Shown: piece after piece, positions 52,292-59,867 of the stretch | Position numbering within the stretch: position 1 is the stretch's first letter | How the letters are laid out: the number at the start of each line of letters is the position of its first letter | Assembly: GCF_007989805.1 (NCBI RefSeq) | Contig: NZ_BJUB01000004.1 | Coordinates: 248,001 to 312,000 of the forward strand | Length of the DNA stretch: 64,000 nucleotides | From: Cellulomonas xylanilytica | GTDB taxonomy: Bacteria; Actinomycetota; Actinomycetes; Actinomycetales; Cellulomonadaceae | Reading direction: 5' to 3' | The notes under the pieces: generated by a model | The model's input: the letters and a program-made list of their open reading frames with translations, nothing else | What the model was told of the DNA's origin: nothing | Databases searched by the model: none | Program-made: the position numbers and the translations under genes

Positions 52292-52650
52292 CCCCACACA
52301 ACATCCAGGCCGCGCTGGACCAGGTGCCCGGACCCTGGCAGCCGCACCTCCTGGCCCGGTTCAACGACCACGAGGTCAAGGTGGTCAAGCTGCACGGCGA
52401 GTTCGTCTGGCACACCCATCCCGACACCGACGAGATGTTCGTCGTCGTCGCCGGGTCCCTGACCATCCAGCTGCGCGACGGCGACGTCGTGCTCGGTCCG
52501 CAGGACGTCTACGTGGTCCCCCGCGGCGTCGAGCACTGCCCGAGGGCGGACGAGGAGGCCTCGGCGCTGCTGGTGGAGCTCGCGGGCACGACGAACACGG
52601 GTGACGCCGGAGGCGAGCTGACGTCGAGGACGCGCGAGCTGCCCGCCTAG
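52288..52650 (+). CDS. cupin-domain protein
   Basis: The 120-residue single-domain cupin has the two metal-binding blocks KLHGEFVWHTHPDTDEMFVVVAG and PQDVYVVPRGVEHCP; H and E residues would bind a metal ion. Small stand-alone cupins of this form often act as isomerases or metabolite-binding proteins; the substrate is unknown. The start overlaps the dinB stop (ATGA). The stop overlaps that of the convergent hydrolase in a shared CTAG within a CGCCT-AGG-AGGCG hairpin. Confidence 0.9.
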   Translation: MTPHNIQAALDQVPGPWQPHLLARFNDHEVKVVKLHGEFVWHTHPDTDEMFVVVAGSLTIQLRDGDVVLGPQDVYVVPRGVEHCPRADEEASALLVELAGTTNTGDAGGELTSRTRELPA

Positions 52651-53492
52651 GAGGCGCGGCCTCGCGACGTCACGGCCTCCACCCCGGCCACCAGCTCCGG
52701 CCAGGCACGACGCGGCGGCACCCCGTGCCCCACGCCCGGCAGCACCAGCAGCTCGGCACCGGGGATCTCGCGCGCCAGCGCCTCGCCGTGGGCCGGCGGG
52801 AACAGCGGGTCGTCCGCGCCGTGGACCACGAGCGTCGGCGCCGTGACGTCGCCGAGCCGGTCCCGCCACGGTGGGCCGGGGTCGACCAGGTACGGGTTCG
52901 TGGTGCTCGCCCGCAGGTCGCCCGACCGGGCCAGGGTGCGGCGGGCGATCTCCCGCTGGAGCTCCTCGTCGAACCCGTCGCGCTGGAACGGTCGCTCGAG
53001 CTCGGTGAGGTAGGCGAGCAGGGCGTCGCGGTCGTCCCAGTCGGGCTCGCCGGTGTCGCCGGCGAAGAACGCGTGCAGGTCCTCGGACATGCCCGGCAGC
53101 CCGTCCCCGCCCGGCGTGCTGCTCACCAGCGTGAGGCTCGCCACCCGGGAAGGGTGGTCGAGCGCCAGCAGCTGCCCGACCATCCCGCCGCCCGACACGC
53201 CGAGCACGTGCGCCGACCGCGCACCCTCGTCGTCCAGCAGCGCGACGACGTCCTCCACCACGTCGCTCATCCCGTAGCCCGGCTCCCCCGCGGGCCAGGT
53301 GGTCGACCGGCCCTGGTCGCGCGCGTCGTAGCGCAGCACCCGGTGCCGCCGCCCGAGCTGGTCGACCAGGTCGTCGGGCCACGCCACCAGCGAGCAGCCC
53401 GCGCCGTGCACGAGGACCAGCAGCTCCCCCGCGCCGGAGACGTCCACGCAGAGCCGCACCCCCGCGGCCACGTCGACCATCCGCTCGGTCAC
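52647..53492 (-). CDS. alpha/beta hydrolase
   Basis: The 281-residue hydrolase has VLVHGAGCS oxyanion loop, nucleophile S100 in GVSGGGMVG, acid region HGADDPLFPP and histidine GVGHGVP; the cap region spans about 125-200. It resembles haloperoxidase/esterase-type hydrolases in length and motifs. The GTG start overlaps the ChaB gene's stop as GTGA, so the two are co-translated, which is otherwise hard to explain by function. Confidence 0.88.
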   Translation of the reverse strand: MTERMVDVAAGVRLCVDVSGAGELLVLVHGAGCSLVAWPDDLVDQLGRRHRVLRYDARDQGRSTTWPAGEPGYGMSDVVEDVVALLDDEGARSAHVLGVSGGGMVGQLLALDHPSRVASLTLVSSTPGGDGLPGMSEDLHAFFAGDTGEPDWDDRDALLAYLTELERPFQRDGFDEELQREIARRTLARSGDLRASTTNPYLVDPGPPWRDRLGDVTAPTLVVHGADDPLFPPAHGEALAREIPGAELLVLPGVGHGVPPRRAWPELVAGVEAVTSRGRAS

Positions 53493-53911
53493 CGGAGCGC
53501 CTGCCGGCTGCGGCGGTCGTTCTCCTTCGCGATCGCCTCCACCAGCTCGTCCTTGCGCATGCGCGAACGGCCGGTGATGCCGAGCTCCGTCGCGACGTCG
53601 TAGAGGTGCGCCCGGCTCGCGTTGGCGTCGACCCCGCCCGCCGTCGGCGCGTCGGAGCCGTACCCCTCCTCGGCGTGCTGGTCCGACGGCCCGTACTCCT
53701 CCTTGGGGCGCCAGCTGTCCCCGACCTTCTCGTGGGAGTGCTTCAGCGCGGCGAAGGCGACGCGGTGCGCGCGCTCCTCGTCGCCGTCGTACTGCTCGAT
53801 CGCCGCGTCGTACGCGTGCGCGAACGTCCGCTGCGCCAGCTCGTCGGAGCGCTGCAGCGTGCTCGGCAGCTCGCTCTGCTTCGCGGCGCCGGATCGCGTC
53901 GTCTTGGGCAC
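53489..53911 (-). CDS. ChaB-family protein with Rho-N-like C-terminal domain
   Basis: The 140-residue basic protein has a ChaB domain (about 12-68: LPSTLQRSDELAQRTFAHAYDAAIEQYD...HEKVGDSWRPKEEYG), a short acidic linker and a Rho-N/SAP-like motif (about 98-132: RAHLYDVATELGITGRSRMRKDELVEAIAKEN). The second domain suggests nucleic-acid binding. ChaB proteins were linked to cation transport by genetics in E. coli, but the molecular role is unsettled. The GTG start follows GGTGGTGAG. It is downstream of the DUF1269 gene but behind a strong hairpin. Confidence 0.85.
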   Translation of the reverse strand: MPKTTRSGAAKQSELPSTLQRSDELAQRTFAHAYDAAIEQYDGDEERAHRVAFAALKHSHEKVGDSWRPKEEYGPSDQHAEEGYGSDAPTAGGVDANASRAHLYDVATELGITGRSRMRKDELVEAIAKENDRRSRQALR

Positions 53912-53953
53912 GGCTCACCACCCGTCTCGGATCAACCCGATGGTGGCCCACCT

Positions 53954-53993
53954 CCCCGACGGCCGCCACCGGTCGCCCGGGCGGCCGTCGGGG
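53954..53993 (-). terminator. 14-bp GC hairpin terminator after the DUF1269 gene
   Basis: A perfect 14-bp stem CCCCGACGGCCGCC with its complement and a 12-nt loop begins 13 nt after the DUF1269 stop. It may reduce read-through into the ChaB gene. Confidence 0.75.
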
Positions 53994-54006
53994 CGACGTG
54001 CAGGGC

Positions 54007-54558
54007 TCAGCCGGCCTCGGACTTGGCAGCCTCCGCGGCGGCCTTGATCTCGTCGGCCTCGGCCTTGTCGATCGCCTTCTCGACGATCGCGTCCGCCTTC
54101 GCCAGCGCCTTGCGGATCTCGACCGCACCGGGGTCGGAGACCAGCGCCAGGAGCCCGGAGTGCCCGGGGACGATGGAGTCCTGCAGCTCCTCGGCCAGCC
54201 CCTTGCGGTGCTTCAGCTCGCGCGCCTTGCCCGTCGCGGCGCCCACCGCACCGAGGACCGCGGCGCTCCCGATGATCGACGGCGGGAAGATCAGGCCGAG
54301 CGCCACGCCACCGACCACGCCCCACCTCAGCCCGTGCCGGGTGCTGTGGTCGGTGGCCTTCTGGATCTCGAGCGTGCCGTCCTCGGACCGGGAGACGACG
54401 ATGACACCGTCGATCTCGAGCGTCCTGCCGTCCTCGATCGACTTGAGCGCCTCGTACGCGGCGAGGGCGGTCCCCGTGTCCGAGAAGTCGGCCACGAAGA
54501 GTGTGTACGCGCCGTCCGAGAGGGCGGCGACGACGTCGGTGGGCTGGTCGTCCGACAT
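54007..54558 (-). CDS. DUF1269-type membrane protein
   Basis: The 183-residue protein has an N-terminal ferredoxin-like part (AYTLFVADFSDTGTALAAYEALKSIEDGRTLEIDGVIVVSRSEDGTLEIQKATDHS). A glycine-rich membrane hairpin follows (about 88-120, GLRWGVVGGVALGLIFPPSIIGSAAVLGAVGAATG), then a helical C-terminus ending in Lys/Glu/Ala repeats. This layout matches DUF1269 proteins; function is unknown. The ATG has a strong AAGGAG 6-11 nt upstream, and TACGGT (54607-54612) is a candidate -10. It is divergent from the RibD-like gene. Confidence 0.83.
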   Translation of the reverse strand: MSDDQPTDVVAALSDGAYTLFVADFSDTGTALAAYEALKSIEDGRTLEIDGVIVVSRSEDGTLEIQKATDHSTRHGLRWGVVGGVALGLIFPPSIIGSAAVLGAVGAATGKARELKHRKGLAEELQDSIVPGHSGLLALVSDPGAVEIRKALAKADAIVEKAIDKAEADEIKAAAEAAKSEAG

Positions 54559-54726
54559 GGAGAGCTCCTTCTTCTGCAGAGTCATGTCCGGTCTGGTGCG
54601 ATATCGACCGTAGACCCGCCAGGTGCCTCCGCGCTGCTGCGGCTGGCCCGATGTGGGTGGTGTGCGGTCTGATCAGGTCGAGCGACCGCGCAGCGTGTGC
54701 GTGGCGACGACCCCTGGAGGACCCCG

Positions 54727-55347
54727 ATGGCGACGATCGTCTCCACCTTGTTCATCTCTCTCGACGGCGTCGTCGAGATCGACCCGGCGTGGCACTTCCC
54801 CTACTTCGACGAGAACATGGGCGCCGCGGTCGGTGAGGACTACGAGGACGTCGACGTGATGGTCCTGGGGCGCGTGACGTACGACAGCTTTGCCGGGGCG
54901 TGGCCGGAGCGTGAGGCCGCAGGCGGCGACGACGCGACGTTCGCGGCCCAGCTCGGTGACGTCCGCAAGGTCGTCGCCACCCGCGGCAGCCAGGACCTCG
55001 GCTGGCGGAACGTCGAGACCCTGCAGGGCGACCTCGTCGAGGCCGTCACCGCGCTGAAGGCGGACCCGACCATCGGCAAGATCCTGATCGCGGGGTCGAT
55101 CTCGGTCGTCCAGCAGCTGCTCGCCGCCGGCCTGGTCGACCAGCTCAGCCTGTTCGTCCACCCCGTCGCGGCCCGGCACGGCAAGCGGCTCTTCGACGAG
55201 GGCGAGCCCATCTACCCCCTGCGGCTGCTGCGCTCCGACATCTTCCCGACCGGGGTCGCCCGGATGGTCTACGCCCCCAGCGAGCTGCCGGGCAGCGAGA
55301 CCTACGACGACGTCACGGACAAGGTCCCGGGCGCGTCCGACAGCTGA
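54727..55347 (+). CDS. RibD C-terminal / dihydrofolate-reductase-like protein
   Basis: The 206-residue protein has the DHFR/RibD_C fold: STLFISLDGVVE, a VMVLGRVTYDSFAGAWPE helix, KVVATRG, KILIAGSISVVQQLLAAGLVDQLSLFVHPV and a C-terminal strand. Actinobacterial members are predicted NADPH- or F420-dependent reductases with unknown substrates. The ATG has a TGGAGG Shine-Dalgarno. It ends just before a 14-bp terminator shared with the convergent glycosyltransferase. Confidence 0.88.
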   Translation: MATIVSTLFISLDGVVEIDPAWHFPYFDENMGAAVGEDYEDVDVMVLGRVTYDSFAGAWPEREAAGGDDATFAAQLGDVRKVVATRGSQDLGWRNVETLQGDLVEAVTALKADPTIGKILIAGSISVVQQLLAAGLVDQLSLFVHPVAARHGKRLFDEGEPIYPLRLLRSDIFPTGVARMVYAPSELPGSETYDDVTDKVPGASDS

Positions 55348-55351
55348 CCTC

Positions 55352-55389
55352 CGAGCCGCGTCGCGTCAGGCCGGGCGCGACGCGGCTCG
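55352..55389. terminator. 14-bp bidirectional hairpin over the GT2 stop
   Basis: A perfect 14-bp stem CGAGCCGCGTCGCG with its complement and a 10-nt loop. The loop begins with the stop codon of the glycosyltransferase and one arm encodes its last codons. Confidence 0.75.
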
Positions 55390-57297
55390 CCGGGCACGCC
55401 TGTCGTGGGCCGTCTTGACGATCGGCGGGAGCATCTGGAACACGCTGAGCGTCGCGAAGATCAGGGTGTTGACCCCGACGAAGATCGCGAGCGCCTCGAC
55501 CCAGCTCGACTGCATCGTCTCGGCGGAGATCGGGTTCCACTGCGCGCCCAGCACCGCACCCAGGGCCGCGGCCACCGGTGCGGCGAGCGCGGCCACCGCG
55601 ACGGCCGGCCGCGGCACGTCGTTCCACCCCTTCCTGCGCCGGGTGACGATGTGCGCGAGGGCCGTCGCGAAGGCCCACTGCAGGAACACCGAGTAGGCCA
55701 GCTCGAAGACGATCACCACGGCCACGCCCCGGCCCCGCCACCCGGCGCCCCACGCGGTGACCACTCGCTCGGCCAGGAAGACGAGACCGATGGCGACCCA
55801 GAACGGCGACCACCGCAGGCCGTTCACCGACAGGATGCCGATCGCCATCAGGGCGAGGTAGCTGTGCAGGGCGACGGCGCCGTACGCGAGACCGAGCTGC
55901 TGCACCCAGTAGATGGCCGTCGTGCGCGTCAGCCCGTACGCGCCGACGTTCTCGAGCGCCCCTCGCTGCCACCGCAGGCGCTGCTTGCGCAGGTCACGCC
56001 ACGTCGGCATCACCTCGGTGGTGACCCGGCACTGCGGCGGCGACGTCATCGTGGCGCCGAGCGACTTCAGCGCCAGGGTGATCTCGTTGTCCTCGGTCAT
56101 CGCCAGGGTGTCGTAGACCCCGCCCGGGTGGCCGGGGATCAGCGACTGGCGGGCCTGCGCGACGGTGGCCAGGGCATAGCCACGGAAGACCGAGGCGGTG
56201 CCGGTCAGCACGAACAGGTGCCCCTCGCGACGCCCGATGACGCGCTGGTAGCGCGTGAACTCGTTGCGCTGCAGCTGACCCAGCACGCCCGCGCCGTCCT
56301 CGCCGGAGAACAGCCCGCCGACGGCCATCAGCTCCGGGTCGGACTCCAGCAGCCCCAGCGCGACCTCGAGGAAGTCCGGGGTGATCGTGGAGTCGGCGTC
56401 CATGATCAGGTAGACGTCCTCGACGGCGCCGCCCGGCAGCAGCATGGCCAGGGCCTGGTTGAGCGCACCCGCCTTCGCCTGGGTGTTGCCGACCGTCTCG
56501 ATGACCTCGACACCGCGTGCCGACGCGATCGCCACGGTGTCGTCCGTGCAGTTGTCGGCGACCACGAGGATCCGGTCCGCCGGGCGGGTCTGGCTCAGCA
56601 GCGAGTCGATCGACGCCCCGATGATCGCGGCCTCGTCGTGCGCGGGCAGCAGCACGGTGCAGCGGACCACCGCGGGGTGCTCCAGGGGCAGGGCGGACGC
56701 CGGCCACGGCGGTGTCACGTCGAGCTCGAGACTGCGCATCGCGGCGGGGCCCAGGACGCGACGACCTACCGCTGACGTGTGCGCGTAGAACGGCTCGACC
56801 CGCCGTCGAGTAGACAGGACGCGCAGGGCGTTCGCCGCCTGCAGGGCGCCGACGGCGACGAGCAGCGCGGCGAGCGCGAGCCCGATCCCGAGCAGCACCG
56901 CCGGCCGCGGCGTGCCGAGGTCCAGCTCGACCGGCAGGACGGCCATGACCACGTCGAGGGCGGGCTGGGACGCCTGGGACACCAGTGGTGGACGCGCCGT
57001 GGCCAGCAGCCAGGCAGCACCGGCGAGCAGCCCGAGAGCCAGGGTGCCGAGGCCCACCGCGGTCCAGCCGAGACGGGACGCCCGTCGCTGCCAGGTGGTG
57101 GCTGTCCGTGCCGGCTCCGCGGTCGCAGGGGCCCGGGACGGTCCTGCGCGGTGGGCGCGACGACGGCTGACGACCGCGAGGACGAGGCCGGAGCCGAGAA
57201 CCGCCGCGCCCACCCAGATCAGCAGGCTCCCGAGACCGGTGAACCCGAGAACCGAAGCCGTGGCACCCAGCAGCACCAGGATGATCCAGACCGGCAT
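55366..57297 (-). CDS. GT2-family membrane glycosyltransferase
   Basis: The 643-residue processive-type glycosyltransferase has N-terminal helices (about 3-45, 75-100, 130-155). The cytosolic GT-A domain has VLLPAHDEAAIIG, VADNCTDDT, the DXD motif MDADST, catalytic-base region TEDNE and acceptor motif QRLRWQRG. Four or five C-terminal helices follow. It resembles cellulose/hyaluronan-synthase-like enzymes that extend surface polysaccharides from nucleotide sugars; the sugar is unknown. The ATG has GAGGACG upstream. The last residues (RRARRAASRPA) are encoded in a terminator stem. Confidence 0.9.
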   Translation of the reverse strand: MPVWIILVLLGATASVLGFTGLGSLLIWVGAAVLGSGLVLAVVSRRRAHRAGPSRAPATAEPARTATTWQRRASRLGWTAVGLGTLALGLLAGAAWLLATARPPLVSQASQPALDVVMAVLPVELDLGTPRPAVLLGIGLALAALLVAVGALQAANALRVLSTRRRVEPFYAHTSAVGRRVLGPAAMRSLELDVTPPWPASALPLEHPAVVRCTVLLPAHDEAAIIGASIDSLLSQTRPADRILVVADNCTDDTVAIASARGVEVIETVGNTQAKAGALNQALAMLLPGGAVEDVYLIMDADSTITPDFLEVALGLLESDPELMAVGGLFSGEDGAGVLGQLQRNEFTRYQRVIGRREGHLFVLTGTASVFRGYALATVAQARQSLIPGHPGGVYDTLAMTEDNEITLALKSLGATMTSPPQCRVTTEVMPTWRDLRKQRLRWQRGALENVGAYGLTRTTAIYWVQQLGLAYGAVALHSYLALMAIGILSVNGLRWSPFWVAIGLVFLAERVVTAWGAGWRGRGVAVVIVFELAYSVFLQWAFATALAHIVTRRRKGWNDVPRPAVAVAALAAPVAAALGAVLGAQWNPISAETMQSSWVEALAIFVGVNTLIFATLSVFQMLPPIVKTAHDRRARRAASRPA

Positions 57298-57386
57298 CGG
57301 GCACGTCCTCGCGGCGGCGGAAGGAGCGACTCACGGCCAGCCTAGTGACGCGCAGGTCTGCGCGTCAGCACCTCACCGGCGGTCCG

Positions 57387-58127
57387 CTAGGTGCCCTCGG
57401 GGTCGGACCCCTGCGCCGACCGCCCTCCGTCGACCGGCAGCACGACCCCGTTGACGAAGCTCGCGTCGTCGGACAGGAGGTAGGCGACCGCGTCCGCGAC
57501 CTCGTCGCCGGTGCCCACCCGGCCGAGCGGGTGCAGGGCCGCCATCTGCGCGTCGACGTCGGGATGCTGCGCACGGTAGGTCTCGTACCGGGCAGTGCTG
57601 ATCGACCCGAGGGCCACGGCGTTGGTACGGATCCCGGCCGGGCCGTGGTCGACGGCGACGGCTCGGGTCAGGCCCTCGACCGCCGCCTTGGCGGTGGCGT
57701 AGGGCAGGGCGCCGCGAACCGGCCGGCCGGCCTGGTGGGAGGACACGTTCACGATCGCGCCCGCGCGGGAACGGGCCAGGAAGTGGTTCACCGCGGTGTG
57801 GCAGCCCGTGACCGCGAGCGCGACGTTGGCCGTGATCATGGCGAGGACCTCGTCGCTCGTCGCCGTGTCGAGCGCGGCGTCCTCGAAGATCGCCGCGTTG
57901 TTGACCCAGCCAACCAGAGGCCCGGCGGACTCCGCCTCGTCGGCGGCTCGTCGCGCGACCCCCGCCTCGCGCGCATCACCGCGGACCAGCGAGATCCGCG
58001 GGCCGTGCACGTCGAGCGTGTCGACGACGTCCACCACGACGACGTGGCCCCGGCGGGCCAGCCGGTCCGCGATCGCCCGGCCGACACCGCGGCTTCCGCC
58101 GGTCACCACGTACGAACGTCCGGTCAC
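57387..58127 (-). CDS. short-chain dehydrogenase/reductase
   Basis: The 246-residue classical SDR has cofactor motif TGGSRGVG (9-16), VNNAA (75-79) and the catalytic triad region S129/S130, Y143 and K147 (YATAK). The length and motifs suggest an NAD(P)-dependent alcohol or sugar dehydrogenase. The GTG start (VTGRSYVVTGG) has a weak AGGGA upstream. It precedes the glycosyltransferase on the same strand after 89 nt, so a joint polysaccharide role is possible but unproven. Confidence 0.9.
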   Translation of the reverse strand: MTGRSYVVTGGSRGVGRAIADRLARRGHVVVVDVVDTLDVHGPRISLVRGDAREAGVARRAADEAESAGPLVGWVNNAAIFEDAALDTATSDEVLAMITANVALAVTGCHTAVNHFLARSRAGAIVNVSSHQAGRPVRGALPYATAKAAVEGLTRAVAVDHGPAGIRTNAVALGSISTARYETYRAQHPDVDAQMAALHPLGRVGTGDEVADAVAYLLSDDASFVNGVVLPVDGGRSAQGSDPEGT

Positions 58128-58346
58128 GGGCGCGATCCCTCGGGTCGTCGAGGACGAGCAGGAGCAGCCATCGTCTCGCGCCGCACGACGGGGACGCACC
58201 CGTGCCGCTCGGCAGCCGGTGCCGTTCTCCTCAGGGGTGTGGGCGACGTCACCGCGGCGCGTGCCGGCCGCGGTGCGCGCCGGTCGGGGCGGCCGTGCTC
58301 CGGGGCTCTGCGCACCGAGGTCGGCGCCGCCTCGGCCGAGGGAGAC

Positions 58347-58386
58347 ACAAAAGGCTCCGATCCGCGTCTCCGCAGATCAGAGCCTT
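58347..58386 (-). terminator. intrinsic terminator of tRNA-Leu
   Basis: On the minus strand AAGGCTCTGATC and GATCGGAGCCTT pair (one mismatch) and are followed by TTTTGTG. This is the only classical terminator with a T run in the window. The ~220 nt between it and the SDR start (58128-58346) hold no gene I can support and must contain the SDR promoter. Confidence 0.85.
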
Positions 58387-58407
58387 CGTGCTCGCTGTCT
58401 CAACGAG

Positions 58408-58490
58408 TGTCCGGAGGGGGACTTGAACCCCCACGCCCTTTCGGGCACTAGCACCTCAAGCTAGCGCGTCTGCCATTCCGCCACCCGGAC
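58408..58490 (-). tRNA. tRNA-Leu (anticodon GAG)
   Basis: The 83-nt class II tRNA has a 7-bp acceptor stem GTCCGGG/CTCCGGAC, D-arm GGCGGAATGGCAGACGC, anticodon loop TTGAGGT within CTAGC/GCTAG (reads CTC), long variable arm TGCCCGAAAGGGCG and T-arm GGGGGTTCAAGTCCCCC. The discriminator base is A. The CCA end is not encoded, so it is added after transcription. Confidence 0.96.
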
Positions 58491-58535
58491 AGGTGGACCG
58501 CAGGGCACCCGGAGGCGCCCTCAGGTGCGGCAGAA

Positions 58536-58541
58536 AAGATA
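58536..58541 (-). promoter_or_regulatory. candidate -10 box TATCTT of tRNA-Leu
   Basis: TATCTT on the minus strand lies about 45 nt before the mature tRNA 5' end, with a GGGCGC-GGTGCCC hairpin in between. A -35 is not clear. Confidence 0.3.
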
Positions 58542-58637
58542 GCACGGCGCGGCGGGCGAGCATGCATCGCCCGCCCGGGGCAGACTTGCGGCAGGCACCG
58601 CGTCAGGGATGCCTTCGGCCGTGATGCAGGGAGCCCG

Positions 58638-59864
58638 ATGACCGACGTGAGCAGCTCGACCGGCCGATCCCCTGCCAGCCCCGCAGCACGCAAGGTGGCG
58701 GGTGCGCGACGCAACCCGAGCGTCTACGGCGCGGAGCACACGGCCCCTCGCTGGCTGCGCGGCGCGGCAGGGGTCTCGTGGCGGCTGCTGGTCGTCATCA
58801 CGATGGTCGCCCTGATCTTCTACGCCACGTCGCGCGTGCAGCTGCTCTTCGTCGCGGTGTTCCTCGCATTCGTCTTCACCGCCGTCCTGCGTCCCGCGGT
58901 CGACTTCCTGGCGCGCTGGCTCCCCCGCGGCCTGTCGACGGCTCTCGCGATCCTGGCCGGCATCGTGTTCTTCCTCGGTCTGCTCACCTACGTCGGCTAC
59001 TCCATCGCCAACCAGTGGGCGGACCTGACCAAGCAGTTCAGCGACGGCATCGGCCAGATCACCGACTTCCTCGAGAACGGGCCGCTGCCCTTCAGCATCA
59101 CCAACGACCAGATCGCGGAGTGGATCAGCAACGGTCAGCAGTGGGTGCAGGACCACGCGGGCGACCTGGCGAGCCAGGCTGCGGCGGGAGCCGGCTCGGT
59201 GGTGGAGGTGTTCACGGCGCTGGCCCTCGCCATCTTCTGCACCGTGTTCTTCCTGGCGCGCGGGCGTGAGATGTGGACGTGGTTCCTCAACCAGCTGCCG
59301 TCGCGGCTGCGGGAGAGCTGGAAGACCGCCGGTGGCGCCGGCTGGTACACGTTCTCCGGGTACACGCGCGGCACGGTGATCATCGCCGTCACCGACGGGA
59401 TCCTGGCCTTCATCCTGCTGAGCGTCCTGCGGGTGCCGCTGTCCGCCCCGCTCGCGGTGCTGGTGTTCATCGGTGCGTTCATCCCGCTGATCGGCGCACC
59501 GCTGGCGATGGTCATCGCCATGATCGTGGCGCTCGCCGCGAACGGTCTGCTGTCGGCGGCGATCGTCGGCATCGGCATCGCCCTGATCGGCCAGTTCGAG
59601 GGGCACATCCTGCAGCCGATCGTGATGGGCAAGCAGGTCTCGATCCACCCGGTGGTCATCGCGCTGGCGGTCACCGCCGGAACCCTGACCGCGGGCATCC
59701 TCGGTGCCGTCATCTCCGTACCGCTGGTGGCCGTGTGCTGGGCGGTCTTCTCCCGGCTGCGCACCCTCGACCCCCCGATGGAGGAGGACGAGTCCGACGA
59801 CGACGTCGAGCCCGTCGACGAGGTGACAGAGATCCAGGACGACGAGGTCGTCAAGCAGCCGTGA
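58638..59864 (+). CDS. AI-2E family transporter-like membrane protein
   Basis: The 408-residue protein shows the AI-2E (PerM/TqsA) family pattern: paired N-terminal helices (about 48-75 and 80-100), a soluble middle (about 118-185) and C-terminal helices with IGAFIPLIGAPLAM and the FEGHILQPIVMGKQVSIHPVVIALAV signature. It ends in a highly acidic tail (EEDESDDDVEPVDE). Family members export small molecules or act as Na+(Li+)/H+ antiporters; the substrate is unknown. The ATG has GGGAG upstream. The stop is 3 nt from that of dnaE2. Confidence 0.9.
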   Translation: MTDVSSSTGRSPASPAARKVAGARRNPSVYGAEHTAPRWLRGAAGVSWRLLVVITMVALIFYATSRVQLLFVAVFLAFVFTAVLRPAVDFLARWLPRGLSTALAILAGIVFFLGLLTYVGYSIANQWADLTKQFSDGIGQITDFLENGPLPFSITNDQIAEWISNGQQWVQDHAGDLASQAAAGAGSVVEVFTALALAIFCTVFFLARGREMWTWFLNQLPSRLRESWKTAGGAGWYTFSGYTRGTVIIAVTDGILAFILLSVLRVPLSAPLAVLVFIGAFIPLIGAPLAMVIAMIVALAANGLLSAAIVGIGIALIGQFEGHILQPIVMGKQVSIHPVVIALAVTAGTLTAGILGAVISVPLVAVCWAVFSRLRTLDPPMEEDESDDDVEPVDEVTEIQDDEVVKQP

Positions 59865-59867
59865 GGC

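Noticed and set aside
58124..58348. A 74-codon ORF between the tRNA-Leu terminator and the SDR gene
   Set aside because: Arg/Pro/Ala-rich composition, no Shine-Dalgarno, and no family resemblance; more likely promoter region.
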